NCBI RefSeq assembly: GCF_051860475.1
Contig: NZ_JBHYDW010000114.1
Coordinates: 1-15,098, forward strand
Length of the DNA: 15,098 nucleotides
Source: Elioraea sp051860475
GTDB lineage: Bacteria > Pseudomonadota > Alphaproteobacteria > Acetobacterales > Acetobacteraceae
Direction of reading: 5' to 3'
Positions 6,206 through 13,312 of the stretch are shown here, piece after piece. Within the stretch, counting starts at the first letter, position 1. Every line of letters starts with the position of its first letter. The position numbers and the translations under genes are program-made. The notes below the pieces were generated by a model. That model saw nothing but the letters and a program-made list of their open reading frames with translations. It did not search any database and was not told the DNA's origin.

Positions 6206-8120
6206 TCAGCCGCTGCGGTGCAGTGTATCGGGGCCGGCGCCGGGATGGAAATGCTCGTAGATCCGTCGTGCCAGCGCCCGGTCGATGCCGGGGCAGGCCT
6301 CCAGCGCGGCAAGCCCGGCGGCGGCCACTCCGCGCGCCGAGCCGAAGTGGTTCAACAACGCGCGCCGGCGCGACGGCCCCACCCCCTCGATCGCGTCGAG
6401 CCCGGATCGGCCCATGGTCTTCTGCCGGCCGGCCCGGTGCGTGGTGATGGCGAAGCGGTGCGCCTCGTCGCGCAGGCGCTGGAGGTAGTAGAGCACCGGG
6501 TCGCGTGGCGGCAGCTCGATCGGCTCGCGGCCCTCGGAGAAGAACCGCTCGCGCCCGGCATTGCGATCCGGCCCCTTGGCGATCGCGACCAGGGGCACGT
6601 CCTCGATCCCGAGCCCGGCGAGGGTCGCGCGCGCGGCCGAGAGCTGGCCCGCGCCGCCGTCGATCAGCACGAGATCGGGCCAGGTGCCCGGGTCGCGGTC
6701 GGGGTGCTCCTTCAGCGCGCGGCCGAAGCGGCGCTCCAGCACCTCGCGCATCATGGCGAAGTCATCGCCCGGCTGGGCCGGCCCCTTGATCGCGAACTTG
6801 CGATAGGCGGACTTCGTGAATCCCTGCGGCCCGGCGACGATCATCACGCCGTAGGGCTCGCGGCCCATGGTGTGGCTGTTGTCGTAGACCTCGATGCGCT
6901 CGGGGGGAGCGGGCAGGCCGAACACGCGCGCCACTCCCTCNNNNNNNNNNCAGCAGCACGGCCTGGGCGGTGCCCTCGGCGAGGCGACGCTCGAGCGCCT
7001 CCCGCGCGTTCTGCCGCGCGTGGTCGACCACCGCGCGCTTGTGACCGCGCTGCGGCACGGCGAGGTCCACCTTCCGTCCGGCCTTCAGGCCGAGCGCCTC
7101 GGCGACCAGGTCGGCCTCGGCGATCGGGTGCGACAGCAGCACCGTGCGGGGCGGTGGCTTGTCGTCGTAGAACTGACCCAGGAATGCTGAAAGAACAGAC
7201 GATTCCTCCTCCCCCCTTGCATGGGCCGGGAAGTGGGCCCGGTTGCCGTTGTTGCGCCCGCCGCGGATGAAGAACACCTGCACGCACGACTGTCCGCCGG
7301 CCATGTGACACGCGATCACGTCGGCATCGCCGAGCTCCCCCGGGTTCACCACGTCGGTGGACTGGACATGGGTCAGGCCGCGGATCCGGTCGCGGATGGT
7401 GGCGGCGCGCTCGAAATTCAGTGCCTCGGCCGCGCGCTCCATCTCGGCGGCGAGTTCCTGCTGCAGCGCGGTGGTGTCACCCTCCAGGAACCGCCGCGCC
7501 TGCGCGACCAGCCCAGCATAGGCGGCCGCGTCGATCCGACCGACGCAGGGGGCCGAGCAGCGCTTGATCTGGTAGAGCAGACAGGGCCGGGTGCGGTTGG
7601 CGAACACCGTGTCGCCGCACGTGCGCAGCAGGAAGGCGCGGCTGAGCGCGGTCACCGCCTGGTTCACCGCCCAGGCTGAGGCATAGGGGCCGTAGTAGTC
7701 GCCTTTGCGGCCGTGCGCGCCGCGGTGCTTGGCAAGCTGCGGGAACGGGTGGTCACCGGTCAGCATCAACCAGGGGTAGGACTTGTCGTCGCGCAGGACG
7801 ATGTTGAAGCGCGGCTTCAGGCGCTTGATCAGGTTGCTCTCGAGCAGCAGCGCCTCGGCCTCGGTGTGGGTGGTGATCACCTCCACCGCGGCGGTCTCCA
7901 TCACCATCCGGCGCAACCGCTCGGGCAGGCGCGCCGGCTGTGCATACGCCGGCACGCGCTTCCTGAGGCTCTTGGCCTTGCCGACATAGAGCGCCTCGCC
8001 CCTGGCATCGAGCATGCGGTAGACACCGGGACCGGACGGCAGGGTGGCCAGCGCCGCCTCGATGACCGGAGGACCCCGCGCCACAGTTGAAGACGTGTCG
8101 TCAGCCAGGTTTCGCGTCAT
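6206..8120 (-). CDS. uvrC: Excinuclease ABC subunit C (interrupted by a 10-N assembly gap)
   Basis: UvrC makes both incisions in nucleotide excision repair. The N-terminal part shows the GIY-YIG nuclease (GPGVYRM with Y34, LYVGKAKSLRKRV with Y45, Glu94 in LLLESNLIKR), a Cys cluster CLLYQIKRCSAPC, and a UVR helix pair for UvrB (near LNFERAATIRDRI). After the N run comes the RNase H-like half with DNSH (catalytic Asp), LVLIDGG (Asp) and DEAHRFAI (His), then helix-hairpin-helix motifs (IEGVGPSRR, CPGIDRALARRI). The two halves appear out of frame only because 10 Ns were inserted. Codon CTG ends exactly at 6951 and GAG starts exactly at 6940, and the family commonly reads LLEGVA here, so direct joining gives about 634 residues, a normal length. 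Start ATG 8120 was preferred to TTG 8147; neither has a good ribosome site. Confidence 0.92.
6941..6950. other. Assembly gap of exactly 10 N inside uvrC
   Basis: Ten Ns in the middle of uvrC. Ten is a usual placeholder length in scaffolding. The codons on both sides are complete, so the real missing length is probably zero or a multiple of three, not ten. Confidence 0.97.
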
Positions 8121-8403
8121 CGGAAACGTGGATTCAGCGTCAAGCAACCGACGGACGTAGGGTCGGTATCCACCACTGCTGTGGACAAGTCTGTGGGGAA
8201 GGGCTTCACGGTGCCGCGAGTCCGGCCTTTCGCTAGGGGTCGCTCGGTTTGCTCACTCTTTGGGCAGACAAAGTCAACACATTGATTATAAACCTTTTTG
8301 TAGGAGGTGGCTGAAACGAAACCGTCGCGAAGCCGTCAACTGAGCCACGTCCGTCATGCGATCCGTTCATGATGGTCGCAGTGGACAACTTCCACGCGAC
8401 GCG
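8121..8403. other. AT-rich gap with DnaA-box-like 9-mers (possible origin-like element)
   Basis: This 283-bp gap between folB and uvrC holds no gene. Its core, about 8257-8300, is only about one-third G+C by my count, in DNA of about 70%. DnaA-box-like sequences (consensus TTATCCACA or its reverse TGTGGATAA) lie at 8180-8188 (TGTGGACAA, one mismatch), 8192-8200 (TGTGGGGAA, two), 8166-8174 (GTATCCACC, two, opposite strand) and 8380-8388 (AGTGGACAA, two). The first two are in tandem, 12 bp apart. GANTC sites lie at 8131-8135 and 8218-8222. The pattern recalls alphaproteobacterial oriC, but the boxes are imperfect and no typical origin-flanking gene is present. A promoter for uvrC is the main alternative. 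Confidence 0.35.
8285..8315 (-). promoter_or_regulatory. Candidate sigma70 promoter for the uvrC operon
   Basis: On the minus strand a perfect TATAAT (8290 to 8285) lies in the AT-rich core. A weak -35 candidate, TTCAGC (8315 to 8310), stands 19 bp upstream. Transcription would start near 8278 and run about 160 nt before the uvrC ATG, across the DnaA-box-like tandem. The -10 is good, the -35 poor. Confidence 0.35.
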
Positions 8404-8823
8404 TCAAGGCCGTCGTCGCTCGATTGTAACGCCCACGGAATTCGCATCCGACAGCGCTCCGGGCTTTTCAACTGTAACGCGAGCGATCCGCACGCGATGG
8501 TCTGAGAGGCACGCTTCGGCGATCCGCTCCGCGAGCGTCTCCACGAGCATCACGTGCCCCTCTGCCACGATGGCGCGTGCGGCTGCCGCCACACGCTCGT
8601 AGTCCACCACGCGGGCGAGCTCGTCGCGCCCGACCGGCGCGCGCGACATCGGCCGCGCCCCATCATCCTCGACCGCGAGATCGATGCCGATCCGCACGGG
8701 CTGGCGTGCGGCGCGCTCGTGCCGGTGCACGCCGATCAAGGCATCGAGCGCGAGACCCCGCACGAACACGTGGCGCAATCCCTGTGCCGCGTCCGCCAGC
8801 CGACGCTCCGCGCCGAGATCCAT
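8404..8823 (-). CDS. folB: Dihydroneopterin aldolase
   Basis: A 139-residue FolB. It converts 7,8-dihydroneopterin to 6-hydroxymethyl-7,8-dihydropterin plus glycolaldehyde in folate synthesis. Family marks are LDALIGVHRHE (E36), VVDYERV (Y75, the fold-conserved position), VETLAERIAEACL (E95, pterin-anchoring Glu) and VTVEKPGAL (K120, the catalytic Lys). It has about 18 extra residues at the N-terminus compared with short FolBs; no internal start looks better. It starts at ATG 8823, 24 bp after the stop of the reductase-like SDR, which also looks pterin-related, so the two probably form a unit. No folK or folP follows; the AT-rich gap comes next. Confidence 0.93.
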   Translation of the reverse strand: MDLGAERRLADAAQGLRHVFVRGLALDALIGVHRHERAARQPVRIGIDLAVEDDGARPMSRAPVGRDELARVVDYERVAAAARAIVAEGHVMLVETLAERIAEACLSDHRVRIARVTVEKPGALSDANSVGVTIERRRP

Positions 8824-8847
8824 GCTCCGGTCGTCCCTTCCCGCCGG

Positions 8848-9633
8848 CTATTCCTCCGGCGCCTCGCGCGCGGGGGCCCAGTGCAGGTGCTGCCCGCCGT
8901 CGAGCGCGATCATCTGCCCCGTCATCGACGGCAGCGCAAGGATGGCAAGCACCGCGCGTGCCACCTCCTCCGGCGAGGTGCCGCGCCCGAGCGGCACCGA
9001 GGCGCATTGCCGCGCAAACTGCGCCTGGGTCTGGCGCGGGCTCGGCAGGGCGGGGCCCGGGCCGATCCCGTTGACACGGATGCGCGGAGCGAGCGCGAGC
9101 GCGAGCGATTGCGTCAGCGCCCACAGCCCCGCCTTGCTCACCGTGTAGCTGACGAAATGGGGGGTCAGGCTCCAGACCCGCTGATCGAGCAGGTTGATCA
9201 CCGCGCCCTCCGCCCCCTCGGGCAGACTGCGCGCCATCGCCTGGGTCAGCACGAACGGCGCGCGCAGATTGGGCTCGAGATGCGCGTCCCAGCTCGCGCG
9301 TGTGGCGTCATGCCACTCGTCGCGCTCGAACGCCGAGGCGTTGTTCACCAGCACGCCGACCGGTCCAAGCGCCTCGGTGACGGCCGGGACCAGCCGGACC
9401 ACCTCCGGCTCGCGTGCGAGATCGGCCGAAAGCGCAAGGCCGCGCCGCCCCGTCCGATGGATCGCCTCGACCGTGTCGGAGGCGTCGGCGGCGCTGGCGC
9501 GGAACTGGATCGCGACATCGAACCCCGCCTCGGCGAGGGCGAGCGCCATGGTCCGGCCGATCCGTCTCGATCCTCCGGTGACGAGGGCGGTCCGGGGAAT
9601 CGCAGCGGGAATGGTCCACATGCGGGAGAACAT
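8848..9633 (-). CDS. SDR oxidoreductase of the FolM/PTR1-like pteridine reductase type
   Basis: A Rossmann-fold SDR of 261 residues. The nucleotide motif is TGGSRRIG (19-26), the TGxxxRxG variant seen in pteridine reductases and FolM instead of TGxxxGxG. VNNAS is at 96-100. The active site reads INLLDQRVW then YTVSK: Y163 and K167 are present, while the usual catalytic Ser is replaced by Asp150, as in Leishmania PTR1. This family reduces dihydropterins such as dihydromonapterin or dihydrofolate with NADPH. The next gene is folB, 24 bp on, which supports a pterin role. The start could be ATG 9633 or ATG 9621; neither has a clear ribosome site. It is divergent from another SDR, with a palindrome between them. 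Confidence 0.85.
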   Translation of the reverse strand: MFSRMWTIPAAIPRTALVTGGSRRIGRTMALALAEAGFDVAIQFRASAADASDTVEAIHRTGRRGLALSADLAREPEVVRLVPAVTEALGPVGVLVNNASAFERDEWHDATRASWDAHLEPNLRAPFVLTQAMARSLPEGAEGAVINLLDQRVWSLTPHFVSYTVSKAGLWALTQSLALALAPRIRVNGIGPGPALPSPRQTQAQFARQCASVPLGRGTSPEEVARAVLAILALPSMTGQMIALDGGQHLHWAPAREAPEE

Positions 9634-9651
9634 GGGGCAGGCGGCGGCGCT

Positions 9652-9678
9652 TGCCAGCCGCGCCGCAATGGGCTGGCA
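9652..9678. promoter_or_regulatory. Palindrome in the divergent SDR-SDR promoter region
   Basis: TGCCAGCC (9652-9659) and GGCTGGCA (9671-9678) form a perfect 8-bp inverted repeat with 11 bp between. It lies in the 76-bp space between two divergent genes, about 19 bp from ATG 9633 and 32 bp from ATG 9710. Its size fits an operator for a dimeric regulator; no regulator gene is adjacent. Confidence 0.4.
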
Positions 9679-9709
9679 TGCTGGCGCACGCCGTCACATG
9701 GGGGAAGCG

Positions 9710-10489
9710 ATGGATCTCGGGGTTCGCGGCAAGACCGCGCTGCTCACCGGCGGCTCGAAGGGGATCGGCCGCGCGGCCGCCGAGAGCCTCGCCGCCGAGG
9801 GTTGCGACGTGATCCTCGTCTCGCGCACCCAGGCCGCGCTCGACGCCGCCGCGACGGCGCTCCGCGTCCGCCACCAGGTGAATGCGCGCGCGCATGCCGC
9901 CGACATTGCCGTGCAGGGCACGGCCGAGGAGCTCGCGCGGCTGTTCCCGGAGATCGACATCCTGGTGAACAACGCCGGCGCCATCCCAGGCGGGTCGTTG
10001 CAGGAGGTGGATGGGACCACGTGGCGCGAGGCCTGGAAGCTGAAGGTGTTCGGCTACATTGACATGTGCCGCGCCTTCTATCCGCTGCTGGCGAAGCGCG
10101 GCGGCGCGATCGTCAACGTGATCGGCAACGCCGCCGCCACGCTGGACCAGGCGTATATCTGCGGCGTGACCGGCAATGCCGCTCTGGAGGCGTTCACGCG
10201 CTCGCTCGGCGGCGGCGCGCCGGCGGACGGGATGCGGGTTGTGGGGCTGTCGCCCGGCCCGGTCTCGACCGACCGGCTGGTGACGCTGACGCGCAAGAAG
10301 GCGGCCGACCGCTACGGCGATCCGGAGCGGTGGCAGGAGCTGCTCGCGCCGATGCCGTTCAGCCGCGCCGCCACGCCGCAGGAGATCGGCGACATGGTGG
10401 CGTTCCTGGCAAGCCCCCGCTCAGGCTACACCAGCGGCACGATCGTGCAGATCGACGGCGGCATGGCAAGCCGCAGCCGCGCGTTCTGA
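9710..10489 (+). CDS. Divergent SDR-family protein with non-canonical active site
   Basis: A 259-residue SDR fold. TGGSKGIG (13-20) and LVNNAG (85-90) show a normal NAD(P)-binding half, and the C-terminus (SGYTSGTIVQIDGG) is typical of the FabG-like shape. The catalytic tetrad Asn-Ser-Tyr-Lys is not present: the Asn position reads Lys (LKVFGY, K112), the Ser region reads VNVIGN, and where YxxxK should stand the sequence reads GVTGN (152-156), so Tyr is Gly and Lys is Asn. I recall a widespread subgroup with GNAAL here, so this is probably a family trait, not damage. The reaction is unknown. Start ATG 9710 has GGGGAAG just upstream; ATG 9698 is an alternative. An alpha/beta hydrolase follows after 8 bp. 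Confidence 0.82.
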   Translation: MDLGVRGKTALLTGGSKGIGRAAAESLAAEGCDVILVSRTQAALDAAATALRVRHQVNARAHAADIAVQGTAEELARLFPEIDILVNNAGAIPGGSLQEVDGTTWREAWKLKVFGYIDMCRAFYPLLAKRGGAIVNVIGNAAATLDQAYICGVTGNAALEAFTRSLGGGAPADGMRVVGLSPGPVSTDRLVTLTRKKAADRYGDPERWQELLAPMPFSRAATPQEIGDMVAFLASPRSGYTSGTIVQIDGGMASRSRAF

Positions 10490-10497
10490 GGGGACCC

Positions 10498-11379
10498 ATG
10501 CACATCACCACCAGCGACGGCGTGCGCCTCCACGTCGAGGACACCGGCCACGGCGCGCCGATCGTGTTCGTGCACGAGTTCGCCGGCGATGGCCGCAGCT
10601 ACGAGCCGCAGGTCCGGTACTTCGCCCGCCGCTACCGCTGCATCACCTTCAACGCGCGCGGCTATCCGCCCTCCGACGTGCCGCCCTCGCCCGACGCCTA
10701 CGGCCAGTCACGCGCGCGCGACGACATCCGCGACGTGCTCGATCAGCTCGGCATCCAGGGCGCGCACATCGTCGGCATCTCGATGGGCGGGTTCGCCACT
10801 CTGCATTTCGGCCTGACCTACCCCTACCGGGCGAAGTCGCTGGTGATCGCCGGCGTCGGCTACGGCGCGCCGGCGGAGGCGCGCGCCCAGTTCGCCGAGG
10901 AGTGCGAGGTGGCCGCAGGCCGCTTCGAGACCCTGCCGGCAGCCGAGGCCGCCGGCAGCTACGGCCGCGGACCAACCCGGGTGCAGTACGAGAACAAGGA
11001 CCCGCGGGGCTACGCGGAGTTCATGGCCCAGCTCGCCGAGCACGACCCGAAGGGTGCGGCGAACACGCTCCGCGGGGTGCAGAAGCGCCGGCCCTCGGTG
11101 TTCGATCTCGCGGACGGGATGAAGGCCCTGTCGGTGCCCAGCCTGATCATGACCGGTGACGAGGACGATCCCTGCCTGGAGGCAAGCCTGTTCATGAAGC
11201 GCTGCATCCCGACCTCAGGGCTGGTGGTGCTGCCTTGCACCGGACACACGCTCAACCTGGAGGAGCCGGCAGCGTTCAACGCCGCCGTGGCCGATTTCCT
11301 CGCCGCGGTGGAACTTGGCCGCTGGCCGCGGCGCGATCCACGCAGCACCACGGGCAGCATTCTGGGAACACGGTCGTGA
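10498..11379 (+). CDS. Alpha/beta-fold hydrolase
   Basis: A 293-residue alpha/beta hydrolase. The N-terminal strand pair holds the oxyanion motif VHEFAG (25-30). The nucleophile elbow is GISMGG with Ser95, the acid is in TGDEDDP (probably D223), and the base is His250 in CTGHTLNLEEP. A cap region lies between about residues 125 and 205. The triad is complete, so it should be active as an esterase, lactonase or C-C hydrolase; the substrate cannot be told. No signal peptide is seen, so it is cytoplasmic. ATG 10498 follows the SDR stop by 8 bp with GAGGGGA in the overlap, so the two are almost certainly co-transcribed and may act in one degradative pathway. The last ~20 residues are basic and look like an unstructured tail. 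Confidence 0.9.
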   Translation: MHITTSDGVRLHVEDTGHGAPIVFVHEFAGDGRSYEPQVRYFARRYRCITFNARGYPPSDVPPSPDAYGQSRARDDIRDVLDQLGIQGAHIVGISMGGFATLHFGLTYPYRAKSLVIAGVGYGAPAEARAQFAEECEVAAGRFETLPAAEAAGSYGRGPTRVQYENKDPRGYAEFMAQLAEHDPKGAANTLRGVQKRRPSVFDLADGMKALSVPSLIMTGDEDDPCLEASLFMKRCIPTSGLVVLPCTGHTLNLEEPAAFNAAVADFLAAVELGRWPRRDPRSTTGSILGTRS

Positions 11380-11494
11380 CGGGACCACGGTGCCGGGCCC
11401 AAGCCCGGGGCGGTCTCCCTCCCCTCGGTGGGGGACCGTAGGGCCGCGCGGCTCTTTCATTTGACTCTCCGTTCCGCGGCTTCATCCTCCTCCC
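11380..11494 (+). terminator. Hairpin-rich intercistronic region, possible terminator
   Basis: Two stems follow the hydrolase gene: CCGGGC (11393-11398) with GCCCGG (11403-11408), loop CCAA; and a 9-bp stem with one G-T pair joining 11411-11419 to 11430-11438. A short T-rich stretch CTCTTTCATTTG lies at 11452-11463, not directly after either stem. This could be termination or attenuation before the protease gene. No clear promoter is seen for the protease. Confidence 0.35.
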
Positions 11495-12826
11495 ATGCGC
11501 GGCATCGCCCTTGCCCTCGCCCTGATACTCGCCCTTCCCGCCTCCGCGCAGGAGAGCGCGTTCCGCGTCTTCAACCGCACGGGCGAGGTCGCGATCGGCC
11601 TCCATGTCGGCGGCGGCCGGAACCTGATCGCCGGCCGCGCGATGAGGCCCGGCGCCGGGGTACAGATCACCGCGCCCGGCTGCAACGTCGATCTGCGCAT
11701 GGTTCTCGCCAGCGGGCAGGTGCTTGACTGGAACCGGGTCAATGTCTGCGTCACGCGCGAGGTGTTCTTCACCGCCGGCGCACCGCACCGGCCCGGACCA
11801 TCGGCGCCGGCGCAGGCGCCCACGGAAGGGCGGCCTGCGGCGGCGCAGCGCGCGCTCGCCGCCCTCGGCTACGACCCGGGCCCGCCCGACGGGGTGATCG
11901 GCCCCCGCACGCGCCATGCGATCACATCGTTCCAGCGCGACCAGAACCTGCCCGTGAGCGGCGAGCTCGACACCTCCACCCTGGCCGCGCTCGGCCGCGC
12001 TGTCGCCGGTCGCGCCCCGGCGCCGGACGGCAAGCCCCCGCCGGTCGGCGAGGCGCGGACGCCGCCACCTCCCCGCAGCGCCGACGGCAAGCCCCCCGCA
12101 GGCATCGACCGGCCCGTACCGCTGCCGGCCGGGATCGCGCCGACGCCGCGGCCAGGAGGGCGGACGCCTCCGGCCGAGGCGCCGCCACGCCAGGCCCAGC
12201 GACGGGCCAGTACCGGCACGGGCTTCATCGTCGCCGAAGGACGCGTGCTGACCAACCACCACGTGGTCGACGGCTGCAACCGCACGGTCGGCGTGCTGGC
12301 GACCGGACGGCGGGTCGACCTCTCGATCGGCCCGCGCGATCCGCGCCGGGATCTTGCCTTGCTCTCCGGCCCCCACGACATGGGCCCCGCGCTTGCCTTC
12401 CGCGACAGCCCGCCACGGCGCGGCGACGAGGTCGTGACCTACGGCTTCCCGCTCACCGGCATCCTCGGCTCCGGCCCGACGCTCACGACCGGCGAGGTCA
12501 GCGCGCTCACCGGCCTGCGCGACGATCCGAACACGATGATCGTCTCGGCGCCGGTGCAGGCGGGCAATTCGGGCGGACCGCTGCTCGACCGCGCGGGCAA
12601 TGTCCTCGGCGTGATCGTCGCCAAGCTCGCTGCGCTGCGCATCGCCGAGCGGACGGGTGATCTGCCCCAGAACGTGAACATCGCGATCCATGGCCGCACC
12701 GCGATCGACTTCCTGCGCCAGCACGGCGTGACCGCCCGGCGCACGCCCTCGATCGCGCACTACCCGGCGGCCGAGGTTGGCGAGATCGCGCACGCCTCCA
12801 CCCTGCTGCTCGAGTGCTTCAAGTAG
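11495..12826 (+). CDS. Secreted trypsin-like serine protease with peptidoglycan-binding domain
   Basis: A 443-residue exported protein. A signal peptide covers 1-18 with an AlaSerAla cleavage site before QE. Residues 20-95 form an unrecognised small domain with two Cys (C63, C85). Residues about 114-168 are a PG_binding_1 domain (AAQRALAALGYDPGPPDG, then RHAITSFQRDQNLPVSG). A Pro-rich linker with two DGKPP copies spans 172-235. The S1C trypsin-like domain runs from 240 to about 415: His256 in LTNHHVV, Asp286 in RRDLALL, Ser359 in AGNSGGPLLD, so the triad is complete. No PDZ domain is present, unlike DegP/HtrA. The likely place is the periplasm, tethered to the wall; the substrate is unknown. 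ATG 11495 lacks a clear ribosome site, but it opens the signal peptide directly. Confidence 0.9.
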   Translation: MRGIALALALILALPASAQESAFRVFNRTGEVAIGLHVGGGRNLIAGRAMRPGAGVQITAPGCNVDLRMVLASGQVLDWNRVNVCVTREVFFTAGAPHRPGPSAPAQAPTEGRPAAAQRALAALGYDPGPPDGVIGPRTRHAITSFQRDQNLPVSGELDTSTLAALGRAVAGRAPAPDGKPPPVGEARTPPPPRSADGKPPAGIDRPVPLPAGIAPTPRPGGRTPPAEAPPRQAQRRASTGTGFIVAEGRVLTNHHVVDGCNRTVGVLATGRRVDLSIGPRDPRRDLALLSGPHDMGPALAFRDSPPRRGDEVVTYGFPLTGILGSGPTLTTGEVSALTGLRDDPNTMIVSAPVQAGNSGGPLLDRAGNVLGVIVAKLAALRIAERTGDLPQNVNIAIHGRTAIDFLRQHGVTARRTPSIAHYPAAEVGEIAHASTLLLECFK

Positions 12827-13312
12827 CGCGTCTCAGCGCGCCGGCAGCGTGGCCCCTCGACTCAGCCCGGCGGTTGACGTGGTTCGACAGCGTCGTGCGC
12901 GGCCCGCACTCCGCCAGCACTGACCGTCAGCGCAGAGGCTGACGAATCCGACACAGCATCCCGCTGATCACGCGACGGCCGTCAGCCCAAGGCTGCCTCC
13001 CAATCGCGGGAGCGCCGGCTCGATCCCCGCCCCAGTGCACGTCGCGCAGCCGAAATGGCTCGCCCATGGTCCAGACCCTGCCGGCGACCCTGAATGGGAC
13101 GGGTCGCGACCAGAGGAAACGGGAGCCACTCCCGGGTCGGATGCTGCAGGCTCTGCACTCGATTTCCGCCACTCGCGATTCAAGCGTCCGGTGCGTGAGC
13201 GTTATCGATCCCGATGATGGACCCTATCGGATTCTCTCGGTTTTTTCCGGCGAAGAACCTCTCATTTCCTGAAGTGATGCAATGACCCCGCAAGATCTGG
13301 CAGGAGATACTG
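12827..13312. other. 486-bp gene-free stretch with several short perfect stem-loops
   Basis: I see no supported gene. Stems: CGTCAGC (12925-12931) with GCTGACG (12938-12944); CAGCC (12983-12987) with GGCTG (12991-12995), loop CAA; GCGACCC (13084-13090) with GGGTCGC (13101-13107); GGGAG (13121-13125) with CTCCC (13129-13133). Base composition becomes less GC-rich after about 13190, with a TTTTTT run at 13241-13246 after an imperfect CCGAT/ATCGG repeat (13211-13230). A minus-strand open frame of 81 codons (12927-13172, GTG start) has no ribosome site and no recognised motif. It may be a decayed gene, a structured RNA or plain spacer. Confidence 0.4.
13302..13307 (+). promoter_or_regulatory. Ribosome binding site for the DUF6506-like gene (GTG start)
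   Basis: AGGAGA (13302-13307) lies 5 nt before GTG 13313 and supports this non-ATG start. Confidence 0.75.

Noticed and set aside
5436..6260. A 274-codon plus-strand open frame opposite pgsA
   Set aside because: It is rich in Gln, Arg and His and has no motif; pgsA on the other strand has the full family signature.
6206..8120. uvrC as a frameshifted pseudogene
   Set aside because: The only frame break is the 10-N run; the codons on both sides are complete and every catalytic motif is present.
11276..12793. A 505-codon minus-strand open frame opposite the protease
   Set aside because: It overlaps a protease with an intact signal peptide and catalytic triad; its own translation is low-complexity and has no recognisable domain.
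12826..12841. GCGCG/CGCGC stem right at the protease stop as a terminator
   Set aside because: Only 5 bp and no T-rich tail follows.
13017..13026. GGCTCGATCC, resembling a tRNA T-loop
   Set aside because: The flanking bases do not form a 5-bp T-stem and no acceptor or anticodon arm can be drawn.
12927..13172. An 81-codon minus-strand open frame with GTG start
   Set aside because: No ribosome site, no recognised motif, and an in-frame stop shortly upstream; kept only as a possible gene remnant.
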